From Cryptomeria japonica (lineage: Eukaryota > Streptophyta > Pinopsida > Cupressales > Cupressaceae): a stretch of 64,000 nucleotides of DNA. Positions 33,264-46,697 of this stretch are shown one piece after another. Under the pieces are notes generated by a model. It was not told where the DNA came from, did no database searches, and was given only the letters and a program-made list of their open reading frames with translations. Each line of letters begins with the position of its first letter. The first letter of the stretch is position 1. The translations under genes and the position numbers were made by a program. Location: NCBI RefSeq assembly GCF_030272615.1, contig NC_081409.1, positions 202,102,449 through 202,166,448 of the forward strand, in the 5' to 3' direction.

Positions 33264-34155
33264 TTGATGAAAGCTAGTTGTGGCACAGAAGACTAGGTCA
33301 CGCAATTTTGATAATCTTATTCAAGTGAGCAAGAGAGGGTATGTTAGGCACATACCTCAGATTATCAAACCATCAAGCACTTTCTATGATGAGCATCAAA
33401 GGGGAAAACAAGCTAAAGAGAGTTTCAAGACAAAGGAGTACTCAACTACAAGGCCTTTAGAGCTCGCGCATACTTATTTGTGTGGGCCTACAAGGACAAG
33501 AGCCCTTAATGGAGAAAGATACTTCATGCTACCTATAGATGATTTTTCAAGGATGACATGGGTCACCTTCTTGCAAGACAAGTTTCAAGCTTATGAAAGA
33601 TTCAAAATATTTAGGAAGATGGTTGAGAAGGAAAGTGGATACAAGCTTAAATGTCTAAGATCAGACCTTGGAGGTGAGTTCACATCAAATGAATTTGAAG
33701 ACTACTGTGAGAGAAATGGAATCATAAGACAATATTCAGCTCCTAGGACACTACAACAAATTGGTGTTGTGGAAAGGAAGAATAGATTAGTCAAGGAGAT
33801 ACCAAGGATAATGTTGAATGAAGCTAATATGCTTGATGTATACTGGAAAGAAGCAGTCCATACTACTATATACACATTAAATAGAGTTCAACTGAGAGTG
33901 AACCAAAAAATGACACCTTATGAGTTATGGTATAATAGGAAACCATCAGTCAAGTATTTCAAAGTGTTTGGTAGCAAGTGCTTCATCAAAAGAGATGTAG
34001 ATGGTTTAGGAAGTTTTGACTCAAGAAGTGATGAAGGTATCTTATTGGTGTACTCTACTCACAACAAGGCATACAAGTGTTTCAATAAAAGACTAAAGAA
34101 AGTGATTAAGAGAGTACATGTAAGAGGAGATGAAGATTTACATAAAGGAAAATAA
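33264..34155 (+). pseudogene. Integrase, outer Copia element
   Basis: LWHRRLGHA precedes a one-base frameshift near 33293. The zinc Cys pair is lost, reading Y-D-E-H-Q-R-G-K-Q where C-x2-C is expected. The first catalytic Asp is lost (A-H-T-Y-L-C-G-P), whereas S-D-L-G-G-E-F and G-V-V-E-R-K-N keep the second Asp and the Glu. The frame is open for 291 codons and ends at 34155. Confidence 0.8.
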
Positions 34156-35847
34156 TAAATAATAAATCAAAGATGAAGAGAAATCTGAAAGTGAACAAGA
34201 AGAATTACTCAACAAAACTCCAAATAGATATGTGTAAAAGAATCACCCTAAAGAGGAGATCATAGGCAACAAAAAATGAGGGTGTACAAACTATAAGGAG
34301 ACTTGCAAGAAATAATGAATAAGTAAACTTATGCCTTTTGACTAAGATGGAACCTAGAACATTTGATGAGGCCAGCAAGAGTGAAAAATGGATAAATTAT
34401 ATGGAAGAAGAATTGTAGAAAATAGAGAAGAACAAGACTTGGGATTTGGTTCCTAGGCCAACAGACAAGAATGTCATTGGGACAAAATGGGTCTACAGGA
34501 ACAAGATGAATCAAGAAAGAAAAGTAATCATAAATAAAGATAGATTAGTTTGCAAGGGATATGCTCAAGTAAAGGCCATAGATTTTGAAGAAACATTTAC
34601 ACCAGAGTCAAGGCTTGAAGCTATTAGGATGTTCTTAGCATTCTCATAAAGGATATAAAGTATATCAAATGGATGTTAAATATGCATTCTTGAATGGAAA
34701 CCTTGAAGAAGAAGTTTATATTGAGCAACCTGAAGGATTTTAGCTACATGAAGATGACAACTTTGTTTGTAGATTGAGAAAAGCTTTGTATGGTCTAAAG
34801 AAAGAACCTAGAGCATGGTATTCTAGGTTGGATAAGTAACTCCATCAACAAGGTTTCAGAAAGCGAAATGCTGACAACAGCTTGTACATTAATCTGGATG
34901 ACATCATCTTTGGAGGCAACAAGGATATCTTATGCAAAGAGTTTGCTAACCAAATGCAATCTGAGTGTGAGATGTCAATGCTTGGAGAACTGTCATATTT
35001 TCTTGGTTTGTAGATTTCTCAATTAGATAAAGGAATATTTATATCATAAACCAAGTATGCAAAGGACATGTTAAAGAAATTTCATATGGATGATAACAAG
35101 CACGTTAGTACCCCTAGGTTGACAGGATGTAAATAAAGCAAAAATGATGAGTCACCTAGTGTAGATCAGACCTTGTATAGATCCATGATTGGTAGTCTAT
35201 TGTATCTCATATCTTTCAGGCCTGATATTGTGCAAGCAGTGTGCATGGTATCTAGATTTCAAGTTGCTCACACACAATCACATGTAAATGCAGTTAGAAG
35301 AATATTTAGATATCCACAAGGAACACTTAGTTATGTCTTATGGTATTCAAAGAAATGAGACTTTACTTTACAAGCCTATACTGATGTTGATTGGGTAGGT
35401 TGTATAGATGACAGGAAGAGAACCAATGGTGGAACTTTCTTCCTTGGAGAGAGATTGGTTTCATGGCACAACAAGAAGCAAGATTCTATTTATTTGTCTA
35501 TAGTTGAAGAAGAGTACATAGCTGATGCTACATGTTGCTCACAGGTTTTGTGGATGAAAAAGATCTTAAAGGACATTCAAGTATCATTTTCATATCCTAT
35601 TGCTATTATGTGTGACATCTCAAGTGTATTTAACATTTCCAAGAACCCTATAATGCACTCAAGAACAAAACATATTGCAATCAAATATCATTTTCTTAGG
35701 GAGAAGGTTGCAGAGAAGGAAGTGAAGGTTGAATATGTTCCCACAAGTGACAAAGTTGCTAACATTTTAAAAAAACCACTACAAAATGACACATTTGAAT
35801 ATCTAAGATGTAAGTTGGGTATTGTTTCAGTTTCTTTTAGCACTTAA
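34156..35847 (+). pseudogene. Reverse transcriptase and RNase H, outer Copia element
   Basis: Fingers ([19 protein letters not shown]) and A-L-Y-G-L-K are readable across stops and a frameshift. The YVDD region appears as S-L-Y-I-N-L-D-D-I-I-F-G-G, with about 15-20 codons deleted just before it. RNase H has T-D-V-D-W-V-G, E-E-E-Y-I-A and H-S-R-T-K-H-I near 35380-35670. It ends at the TAA at 35845. Confidence 0.8.
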
Positions 35848-36294
35848 ACGTATTGCTAAGGTCTATGGTTCAGGGGGAGCATGTTGTTTTACTACTTTTT
35901 CTTTCTTGAACCCCATATTTGTCTCAGGGGGAGTTCTGAAATTTCTATGAGCAGTGTTAACACTGAGATTTATATTGTAATAATGGTTCATCTAATGGAC
36001 TTCACAGAAAACAACAATTTCTAGGCATTCTCCAGGTTGAACATCTTAGGGGGGGGAAGGGAAAACATCATGTTTGCAGGGTGTGTGCACGTCCCTTTGC
36101 TATTGTTTTCAAAGGGGGAGAAAGTTATATGCCTATTTTGACATGAAAGGGGGAGAAAGAGATTCCCATGTGAAAGTGAGTTGTCTACTTTGATACCAGA
36201 TGAAGTTATATGCTTGTTTTGACATGAAAGGGGGAGAAAGAGTTTCCTATGTGCGTTGCTATTGTGTGTTGACATCAATTCCAAAGGTGGAGAT
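35848..36294 (+). promoter_or_regulatory. PPT region with repeated G-tracts, outer Copia element
   Basis: At least six purine tracts of the AAAGGGGGAG type occur between the RNase H stop and the LTR (near 35873, 35926, 36049, 36112, 36148 and 36229). The true PPT, AAAGGTGGAGAT, abuts the LTR at 36294. Confidence 0.7.
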
Positions 36295-38165
36295 TGTTGG
36301 TGTTATTGTCAATGATGTCAACAAGTGTTGTAGAGTGGATGCCAGAGAGGTTGTAGATTGGAGACTACAAAGAAACCAGTGTTGCAGGTTGCAGATGGTT
36401 TCGATTCCTTACGGTCAACATAACATGCGAGTTATACTGCAACATTATCAGATCGAAATAACTATATCAATGTTGGAGTTTCTTTTGTGTTTTGTCATAT
36501 CAAAATAGCTATGCCGACAAGGAGACCGAGGAGGTGTATCAGAATAGCTACCAAGAGTAGAATGGAAAATTTCCCCTATGTCGATAGACCAAGCTATGCC
36601 AATAGAGGGAAATGAAGAGTTGACCTTTTGGTTGTGATTTCAAAATAACCTATTCCGATGGTGTTCGTCACCATGGAGTTTGATCATCATGAATATTCAA
36701 ATGAATGGTTGTTTGGCTTGAAGTCTTCAGTTTAGGATAGCTTATGTCGATAAAGGGTGAGCTGATTGTGTGTCATCAGAATGACTTGTTCGGTCATTCT
36801 AACCAGTTTTTCCTATGCTGATGGTGATGGTCATCATGATAAGTGGTTTTTTGGTATGAAGTTTTTTCAGTTCTGAGTAGCCTATGCAGATGAAGTGTGT
36901 CACTATGGAGTATGCATTCGGGATACCTATGCTGATAAAGGGAGGTAGAAAGTGTGGTATCACAATAACTAATTCGGTCAATCTAGCATGTTTTCCTTAT
37001 GCCAATAGTTAATGCTATACTAATGGAGCTTTGAGAAACCGACTTCAGGATTGCTATAGCAATGAATATGTTTTGCAGACCACATTACATGAAGGTTAGT
37101 ATCAACATGGAAACCGACTAATTTGTGCAGCCCGATAGTCCATATGGATCTTGACCGACCTTGACCATCTGAACTGGATGAAGAATAAGAGGATAAGTGG
37201 CTCCTAGGTGGATAGAACAAATAATATATGTTGTAGTCAGTGACGGTGGATCTCATATAGTCATCAAACTTGTCTGGGTAGATCGATAAGAATACAATAA
37301 TCTCATTAATGGCGACTGATTTGCAGATGCTTGATGGGCTTGAGATGATCGACAAAGGTAGGATCAGATCTAGAGTATAGATCAAACTTCCTAAAAATAG
37401 AAACCCAGTGATAGAAAGTGAATCAAACATAACCCCAAAGGGTAGAAAATAGAGTAGGCTTAGTCGATTCAAAAGATCAAATCCAATATACTATGGACTA
37501 TACTTAAGAAGGGCGGATTTAGATTACTAAGTTTATTAATCTATGTACTGATCAACCTGAAGATAGATGAAACACATTTAATGTATGAAACCTATCTAAA
37601 ATCATTCTGTAGATAGAGAATAAGATCCTGTTGAAAAAGAGAGATGACAGTAGGCAGAATAATCTGATATAATTTGATGGGACTAGATGAGAAAGAGATT
37701 TTTTATGAAACTAAAGACATGTCTTGAAGTTGATTGTGTGAGAGTTGTTCTGTGATGAAGTGAAGTGCACTATTGAATAACATAGACAAAGAGAGTTAGA
37801 GTTTGAGTAGTTGCAGAAATAGAGTAGTGAGGGTTGTTGTAGCAGCAAAAGATTGAGAACAAAGAGTAATTTGAGATAGGTGAAGCTAAGGTAGAGTAAA
37901 TAAGACAAAACATTATAGAACAAAGAATAAGAAGAAATAATTGTTTGTAGAGAACCGATAGAGTGTAGTCCTCAGAAATAGAGAGAGTCATTCTAAACAT
38001 ATGAGAATTTTGTAGTGTTACAAAATTTATTTGTAACCTAGTTTTATCATCGTAAACCTTAATCTTATTATATTTTCTCTAAATGGGTACTTAAAGCGGG
38101 GGTATGTGCTCCTTTGAGTAGGTGCTCATAAAACCAGGGGTTGGTGCTCCTTGAGTTGGTGCTTA
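36295..38165 (+). mobile_element. 3' LTR of the outer Copia element, 3'-truncated
   Basis: It begins TGTTGGTGTTATTG after the PPT and matches 5941 to about 7880. Similarity ends in CCTTGAGTTGGTGC near 38165. The final 240-250 bp of the LTR are missing and unrelated sequence follows. Confidence 0.8.
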
Positions 38166-40300
38166 GAATATTAGGGGTATGTGCTATGAATTATTGATTG
38201 GTTATGCCAATAACCTGTTGGCATCTCCAGTGGACAAGAAAAATAAAAGACTGGATGTTGTTGAGGAGCAAACTACATAAGCTGAAACCAATAGTGCTCT
38301 ACCTAGTAGTGGTAAAGGGGAAAAGAAGAAGGTTGAGAAAGCGCCTCTAGTATCAACAAGTACGAGAGTGACATGAAGTATCCAAGTTAAAAAGGAATCG
38401 ACGCCAAGGGTATACATAAAGAAGGAGCCAGCAACTAAGAAGAGAGGTCAGCTACTGATTCTCCTAGCAGAATCTGATGACACTGACACTGAGGAGGAGC
38501 CCAAGAAACTGAAGGCAACTCGAAAGAAGTCCAAACCAGTTGAAGCTACCTCTCAAGTATTCCCATTAACACTTTGTCTTACAAAGCTATGTCTAATTTT
38601 GAGAAAGCGGTGAAGACATTAGGAAGGAATAGGTTTGATGATGTTAAAGAATGTTTTGATTCATTTGATGAAGATTAAAAAGAACACACTGTTCAACAGG
38701 TAATCAACCATTTGTGTTATTACAATTGATTACCTCATGATCTTAAGAATGAAATTTTTTATTCTTTATATTCTATTCTTTTGAATGAATGGAAAGAAGC
38801 TGTGAAGAAAGAAAAAGAAATTATTGATGATGTATATTTTCAATACTTTCCTAATTTGTCTAAAGATGAGTTAATTGCATTGATTGATAACTACAAAACA
38901 CAATTTCTTTTTTAAGTCAAGGAGATTAAGGTTAATAAGTGGAAAGATGCAATCTGTTAAAGTTGAGACTCATCAGATAGAAAAGGACATTCAGACAATG
39001 CATAAACAGATAGAGTCCCAATGAGCTAATGAACAAGATACTGTGGAAAGACCGGAAATGGATGAGGAAGAAATATTACAAGCTGATATTGTCTATCCTA
39101 TCAAGAAGAAGGATGACACTACTTCCCAGCCAGTGATTTTTGTTGATGATGTACATGGTACCATTGATCTGTTTGGGAATATCATTTAACTATATAAGTA
39201 GCCACTGACTATTTCATTGGTTAAAGTAGTGGAAGTACTGGCTATTCAACCAAGTGTAGATATTCCACCTCCACTGGTAAAAGATCATCAAGTGAAAACA
39301 CAACTTCCACCGGTTTCACAAGATACCTAGGACAAACCCATTGAAAAAGATGCAGAGAAGTCCTCTGAACAGGAAAAGGAGAAAGAGCAAGAGAAAATTG
39401 AGAAGGAGAAATCTGTTGAAGTAGAAAAGGCAGTAGTCAAGTAGTAGAATGACGATGATGATAACTCATTAGGCATTAAAGGGCCTATTGATGTTGATAA
39501 TATGAGCACATCAAAATTAATGGAGAACTATGATGCAATCTAGAGATCAGAAGAAGAGGCTTAAGGAACAGAGGAAGGAAGCAAAAACCATCCAAACTGC
39601 TATAGAAATTTTGTCAATTCTTCTACCGGAGACTGCTATAGGGAACTTGTCAACTCCTATTGACAATCTTGGCCAGTTGGTTGTTGATGCCTCTGACCAA
39701 CTCAAGTCCCTTGAGGAAGTAGCTCAGACTTTTGCAGAGAAGATTTACAAGAAGAAAAGAGGAGAACAGATAATGAAAGATATTGATATAGGGAGAAATG
39801 CCTTATCACTGAACAAAGATCTTTTGAGGAAAGCTATTGAGACAGGAGGCAGAATTCTATCCTACACATCTAATGTTTCATTTTTCTATATAGATTTAAT
39901 TCAAAGGAGAAAATAGATTGAACAAGAACTGGAAAAGATATGTAATGCCTACATACCTTTAAAGGATTCAGCCTTAATTTTTGGAAAAATGGTTGATAAT
40001 TTCCAAAATCGGTTAGATATGTATGATTTTGAACAGGCAAAGAGACTCTGATCCTTGAAGGAGTTGAAGAATTTACTGCGACCCAAAGTGGACATCCTGC
40101 AAAGAGCTTACAAGATTGCAGAAGTGATTTTAGCTACTCCAGAGATGAGTACAGTTGATGCAATGGAATAATTTTTTGCACAGGTCATGACTACCATAGA
40201 GCTCACGGAAACCTTACTTGAGGCACGAGAAAATGATTTTTCTCAAATGAAGCTTACTTTCAGTGACATTTTCTTGAGAATTGCAATGAATACTCCTTGA
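38166..40300 (+). pseudogene. 3'-proximal ORF of a second Copia-like element (element Y)
   Basis: A decayed coding region in more than one frame ends at the TGA at 40298. It has a Lys/Ser-rich start (V-Y-I-K-K-E-P-A-T-K-K-R), an acidic D-D-T-D-T-E-E-E-P patch and a middle helical part. A Glu/Lys-rich tract (E-K-E-K-E-Q-E-K-I-E-K-E-K, near 39375) follows, then a coiled-coil C-terminus (39530-40300). It has no pol motif. It lies directly upstream of a PPT and LTR, the place of env-like ORFs in some plant Copia elements, but I see no clear membrane segment. Its plan (charged linker, then coiled coil) recalls the U3 ORF of element X. That is resemblance only. Confidence 0.5.
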
Positions 40301-40562
40301 TAAAGACTTTTAAGTTTTTGTATATGTAAACTTTTGATGCAAATTTATATGTATAACTTTTCTATTTGGCATTGTTGTCAAAGGGGGAGTAGAAATACGT
40401 ATGTGTGTTGTGAAAATTTTGTATGTATTGAGGGAGTAGAGTAGAAATTAAGGGGGAGTATCTATTGTAATATGTTTGTTGTACATTTCCTTTTTGTAAG
40501 CACACTTAGCTGTATAGTTTGAAAATTTTCTAAGTGTTGCCATCAATGCCAAAGGGGGAGAT
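40301..40562 (+). promoter_or_regulatory. PPT region of element Y
   Basis: Three AAGGGGGAG tracts occur (near 40390, 40450 and 40551). The last, AAAGGGGGAGAT, abuts the LTR. The same PPT sequence is used by the Copia element at 50676. Confidence 0.7.
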
Positions 40563-41665
40563 TGTTGGCTTGATGATGATTGTAATGGATGACTTCATGT
40601 ATTGTCATTGATGGAACATGTATACACATGCATATGTTCACATTAGTTTAGAGAAACCGATATTACTTCCAAAGTTACTTGTATTGCAACCGGTATTGTT
40701 AAGATGGTTTAGAAGGTGTCTAACTGATATATGTAGTCAAACGGTATATGTAGAAATGGTCTGACACCAACTTGGAGATTCAGTGGAAACCATCAAAGAA
40801 GTGAATGGAGGACAATCAGTTTATGTGTTGATAGTGGTTAACTCCAAACCGGTATCAGTATTTCAAATGGTATTCATTGATTGTGTGATGAGTTATCACC
40901 AGTCGTGATGAGTTACCCCTTACCGATATTTTGGCAGTAATTGTGATGAGTTATGTTTGATTGTCCAGATACACTGCACCTAGGTACTTGTAATTATGAT
41001 TTCTAAGCCGACATGAAATCTAGTGTCTATATAATGACATTATGATGAACAATTTAAAACATTATATGATATGATGCAAGATAGAAGTTGAAGGCATTGC
41101 AGAATATGTTGGTGATGGGGTTTTGAGTGAGCAGAAGAGGATCTATTCAAGCAAGCTGTGCTACTATTAGATCACACCACATGTTGTTTTCTAATCACTA
41201 CAATAGTCAAATCACCTAACCGGGTAAGCTCTAACAAGATTCATTGTACAAATCCTCTAACAAGGTGATCCATTAGTTTGGATTAAAAAATACTCTACCG
41301 AGGTTACCCCTAACAAGGTACTACCTTTCATAGGGTATAGCTCCTAACAAAGCTTTGGGATCTTTAATAGGATTCGCTCCTAGCAGAGCATTTTTGTAGA
41401 CCCTAACCGGTCAGTTATCTATTATTGCCGATAGTTAACTTGTGAGTCCCATCTCACCGTGGTTTTTCCCATTTGGGTTTTCCATCTATAAACACTTGTG
41501 TTATGGTGGATGTTTTACTTAGTGTGGATGCTTTAATATCTTTGTGGATTGCAGGCATAGTGTTTGGTAAACTTGTTAAGTATATCAACATGTCAGTGTT
41601 TAAAGTGTTATTGTTTTTACTCACTAATCCACCCCCCCTCTCAGTGGTTTATAAGTCTATCAACA
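40563..41665 (+). mobile_element. 3' LTR of element Y (1103 bp)
   Basis: It begins TGTTGGCTTGATGATG and ends AGTCTATCAACA, with inverted-repeat termini. A TATATAA box is at 41028-41034. Near the end are GGTTTTTCCCATTTGGG, the shared U5 stem, and a CCCCCCCTCTCAGTGG word. The 5' LTR of this element is not in the window. Confidence 0.75.
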
Positions 41666-42604
41666 CATATCCATGTAACATAAATAAAAAATTATATAAA
41701 CTAGCATACTTATATTTAAACAAAAAATTAAAAGACACTCAGAATTTCAAAATATCTAATATTCATAAATGTGAATTTAAATAACCAAATTAAACGACAC
41801 GTTTAATTAAGATTAACAAAAAATAAATAATAAATCTTTCATATTTTACCCTCCTTCAATGTATCCAATTTTAAACCATAGTAGGGGCCCCGAGCGGAAC
41901 CCTTTAAATTTCTACTTCTTTCCTAAAAGTAATTGGGAAATTAAGTTTGACTTACTACCATATTATACATGTCATTGTAATTATATTTGGATTACTCGTA
42001 TTTAATTAGAGTTTGATAAATAGTTGGTATGTTCTATGATACATAAATATAGTATAAAAATCCTAAATATTTCTACAATAATATTAATTAATTATTAAAA
42101 TTCAGCTTTATTATAAAAAATAGCAATAAAAGTCAATTTTAATATTTGATTCAATGTTAGTTATTTTCTTTATTAGTAAAAAATAATTCTAGCTGTCAAA
42201 GATTAATTACTCAGTTTAATATGTTATTTATAAATATTTACATAAGGACAGTAAAACATTAGAGAAAAAAAAAGTAATATGAAATATAAAATAATAGTTG
42301 TCTATTAAAACATTCATCTTACATTTTAAATTATTTCTTCACTATTTAAAAGATAAATGTGCTTGTTTTCCAACTTCATTAAGAAAAACCATAATAAAAA
42401 AACTTGAAGCCTCACAAATTGTCAAACTTGATGTGAATAAAGAATAAAAATGATATGTAACTTTTTGAATAACCCCCAAAACATCTAGTGAAACAACCAT
42501 GAGAAAAAATGTCATTAAAATTTAATTTACAAATACAATTTCTAAAAGAACAAACAAAATCAATGCCTATGTCACTAAAAAAGAAAATACAAATGCAGGC
42601 ATGA
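41666..42604. other. AT-rich spacer
   Basis: Very AT-rich, with no coding frame of note and no LTR signature. It ends at the target duplication of the next solo LTR. Confidence 0.5.
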
Positions 42605-42609
42605 GTAAA

Positions 42610-45600
42610 TGTAATGCCCGCCAGAAACCCTAAAGGAAAACAAAGCAACTAGGCAACTAAAGGGGTGAAATATTTTTTTTTTAAAGATAAGTGCATTAAT
42701 TATAACAATTTGCACGTTTAATAACACAACGGAAGTCTAACACATGATTTCCTAAGGGTTACCAACGAAGATTAATTCGCAGATTATATTAACACCATGG
42801 TTAATCCAATTGTTCATCTAATTAGGAAAATTAAATGCTTAAATTAAAAACATACTCATACATCTAATTTCCATAATGAAAGAATCAAAGTATTCCAATG
42901 CATTTATTTTTCCATAGATCATTTATACAAAATATTAAAGCAATTGAATTAACATACATTCCATTGATATAATATTACAATATCCATAAATACATGGCTT
43001 CCAAAAATACCACAGAATACAAAAGTTACAATACCGAGGTTACATAAATGTTTGATACAATGACCACGAGGTCTCAACTGAATAATGATTGCAAACATGA
43101 GCTGGTACATGAATCACAAACCAAGAAACACTAGCAAAGCCTTTCCTCGCATGAAGGTATGAACACAGATATCCGATGGGAAGTGGCACTACCACCCGAC
43201 CATGTGATCCCAAAGTGGAACCACCCCACCGTGCTGGGAGATAGTAGAAGACCCTCAAGCAAGCAAACAAGACAAGTATAATAGTATAACATGACTCCGC
43301 AAAACCCATGTAACTCAACTCACAAACACTAGTGACTCTAAGGAGAGAGTGTCATCACATGGCTTAAGGTGGTTACCTTAGGTAGGCCTCCATAGGTCCC
43401 CGCCCCCATCTTGGGTTATCTTGGTAACCTCTCTTGAACCCCCGACTCCATCTAAGCATCATGTGGACCCTACCAATCCTTTCGTGAAGACAAGGTGATA
43501 GGCTTGCCATTCCAAGCCTTCCCACAACATCCTAAGCCTATACAAGAACTTAACCATGTGTGAGGCACATTATCTTAATTTAATATTTTAGCTACCCACC
43601 CCCTAATCAATTATTAGGTTATCACTTCTTAACTGACTTTTGAGGGGTTATCCTGCCATCCTCTTTGGGTGTGGCCCCTGCTCAAAAGCCGCTCTCTCAT
43701 AAGACACTAACAGGAAAGGTTTCTCTCTATGAGAACACTATGGCAAAACTGACAGCCATAACTAATCCTGACAAAAAGCAGGTGAAAGGTACACTATCAA
43801 TAGACCAGGATTGACCATATGGAATAAAATACACAATGGCTTACATTGACAGGTTTAATTAACAACATCTAACCAAGGGGTATATCCATTTACGACAAGA
43901 CGACAACACAACTAAAATTGCAATGAAATAAAACTTTGACTAAAATTAACATTTACACTGAGGTTCTAAAATAGGCAATCTTTTCTTAAAACAACCAAGG
44001 CATAAATAACTTGCAATTAAAGTTACTTCAGAGAATATGAAAATACAACTATATAATAGAGGAAATTCCATATTGTCATTTGTCCAAAAAGCTAAATTTT
44101 ACCACATTAAAATAATTCTCCCCTAGTCATATGTTTAAGAATAATTACCAAATATCCCAATTTAATGATTTCCATAACATATATTAAATTCCAAACTAGA
44201 AATATATATAACGATATAATATAATTACATGAGTATATATTCTTAGAATATAAACCATATAATTATATCATAATTAAAATATAAATGCTAAAATGAAGAT
44301 TTAATTTCCTAAATAAAAATCTACATACCAAAATAAAGATTTACTTTCCAATAATTAAAAATCTACATGCTAAATGGAGATTTAAATTTCCAATAACTAA
44401 CATTTAAAAAAAATTACACAATATCATATTCTAAACAAAGCATAACACTGCTTTATATATATATATTTACAACTAAAAAAAAATTAAACAAAAAAATAAA
44501 ATAAAAATAAAAGGCTAATCATATGGTAGCGAGTGCTACCCTGCGATAGCACTGCTACCATATGGCAGCACTCACTACCTCACGGTAGCGCTGCTACCAT
44601 ACGGTAGCAGTGGCTACCTTACGGTAGCATTGTTACCATAGGTAGCAGTCGCTACCTTGGGGTAGCGCTGCTACCTTACGGTAGCAGCTACTACCCTAGG
44701 TAGTATCTGTTGTCATGGGGTGGCAGGCTCTGCCTCCCCCAATAAATTTATCAATTTTGATTTTAAAAAAAAAACCATATCAATAGCTTAAACAAATTTA
44801 ATTTAATTAATTAAATTTAGCACCAAGGTAAATTAAATTTAATTTACAACCAGATAAAACAAAGATAAATAAAAATTAATTTATAACTACATTTAAAATA
44901 ACAGAGATAATTAAAATCTTTGGCTCAATCTCTGAGACAAAACAGAGAAAGAGAATACTCAAATCCAGACAAACTCATTCGAAAACAAACCCAAATTCAC
45001 TGGAAACTAAATACTCTGGCAAACCCAATCTTTTTCTCCCAAATTTGAAAACTTTCATGCATAGGGAATTCTGGCAAAATTTTGCCAACATAACTTCCCC
45101 AAATTTCACAAATTTAAAACTATCATAACCAGGGAATTGAATTATTTTCATAAAAAAAAATAAAAAATGAAAGAATAGATTTTAACCAAGAAACATGAAA
45201 TGAAATAGGAAGGGTTTGGAGTTGCATTTTTCTTTAAATTCAAAATGGACTGCAACTTCAATAAACCTCATAACAAATACTCCAACAATACTACACACAT
45301 TTAATCATCTATATTTTTTTTTAAACAACAAACAACATTCAAAAGAAGGGAAGAAATAAATGGACTTTCTTCAAAATAACAAGAAGAGGGTGTCCAACCT
45401 GTAGAGCTTTCCAGGAAGAAATTTGTTGAAGAGCTTCTATCCTGCAACAAGCTTCCAACCTGAAATCAGAAACTCCTTCCCAAACAATCTCCAAAATCTT
45501 GGCCTTCTCCAATAACATGCATTCCAGAAATTTCAAAACAATTTCTTTCACCAACAACCGCCTCCTTCCCCGTGAACCCTCGGAATGAAAAATAAAAATT

Positions 45601-46697
45601 TTATTTAACCTAAACATTTTTTAGGTTTTCCCCAAAAAATATTTTCCTCTCCCCAAAATTAATAATAATCTTTTTCAAACTAAAAATCATTTCGATTTAT
45701 TTTCTAATTTTCCAAAAAGGCAAGTAAAAATGCATTATTCTAAAAAAACAACACTTCCCCTTTTCTTTTATTCTTTCCTCACGCCCAATTAAATAACTTT
45801 CTAAAAACAATATTTAGGAAAGTAATTTAACTTATTTTATTTATTTCCAATTTATTTTTAAAAACAATCTAGAGTACAATAAATACATTTAATTTTATTT
45901 ATTTACCCCCAATGTTTAAATAAAACTATATTTCTAAATTAATGCAAATTGCTACTAGATTTAAGCATTTTATTTAATTTATGAAATTCATCATCGCTAA
46001 AGCATTTATACTTCATAAATTAAATATGCTAACTATAATGTGACGTCATCAACTCAAATAATTAAATCACATCTACTAGGACACACGAACTGAGAACACC
46101 CAAACAAGGACTCTGAAAAAGTCAGACCAACCAACTCGACGATTGAACAAAACAGAAGGAATGACTAACTGACAACACTCATAGAGTGCAACTGAGGTAT
46201 GATTAGGGTCAACCACTATCTCCTCCACTCCCATCGAACAAATAAGGCACACTCAGACCTGTGAAGCCAGGTGGAGATGATACCACATACCTACCTGGTA
46301 CTTGTACCTGCAATGACCTACATCATCGAACCACATATAAATATATACAAATATAGAATACATGACACATACACCGATGAAGGAGAATCACGACGTTCCC
46401 TATCTCACCAAAGTGAGTGAAGGAAAATCATCCCCTCGCATCCAATACACTCGAAGACACGCAACATATAATTACACATTGCATAGATAAAGTAAAGTGT
46501 CAGTACATAACCATATTCCATGAATTATCACCATTCACAAGTACTGAAATATTGAAAATAAAGTATGCATCTCACATTCAGATAAAGCATGAAATAAAGT
46601 CATATAAGTCTGAATAACACATACTGGTAATGTATCCACTGAAAGTAAACAATAGTAAAACATGAGTCTAATAAGTTCAACCGAGGAGGGTATTACA
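42610..46697. mobile_element. Large solo LTR (4088 bp)
   Basis: It runs from TGTAATGCCCGCC to GAGGGTATTACA, with imperfect inverted termini, flanked by GTAAA at 42605-42609 and 46698-46702. No gag or pol motif occurs inside, so it is a solo LTR or a very degenerate element. TGTAAYRCCC termini are common in plant Gypsy LTRs. The orientation is uncertain. It contains the GGTAGC minisatellite and long AT-rich tracts. Confidence 0.75.
44523..44710. repeat. GGTAGC/GCTACC inverted minisatellite
   Basis: About 190 bp alternate GGTAGC and GCTACC at intervals of roughly 9-20 bp, giving many overlapping potential hairpins. The block stands out from AT-rich flanks. Confidence 0.85.

Larger units (their letters stand above)
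5941..38165 (+). mobile_element. Old Copia retrotransposon (outer element), interrupted
   Basis: The parts are 5' LTR 5941-8121, PBS 8122-8136, gag 8197-9312, nucleocapsid and protease start 9600-10600, protease end to RNase H 32935-35847, a multi-tract PPT region, and 3' LTR 36295-38165. A 22.3-kb insertion (10606-32929) splits the protease between the His-Met of the active-site motif and the following Ile-Gly-Asp-Lys, with GATTG duplicated on both sides. My count gives about 12 % LTR divergence over 225 bp, the oldest pair in the window. The last 250 bp or so of the 3' LTR are missing, so the outer TSD cannot be read. Confidence 0.85.
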
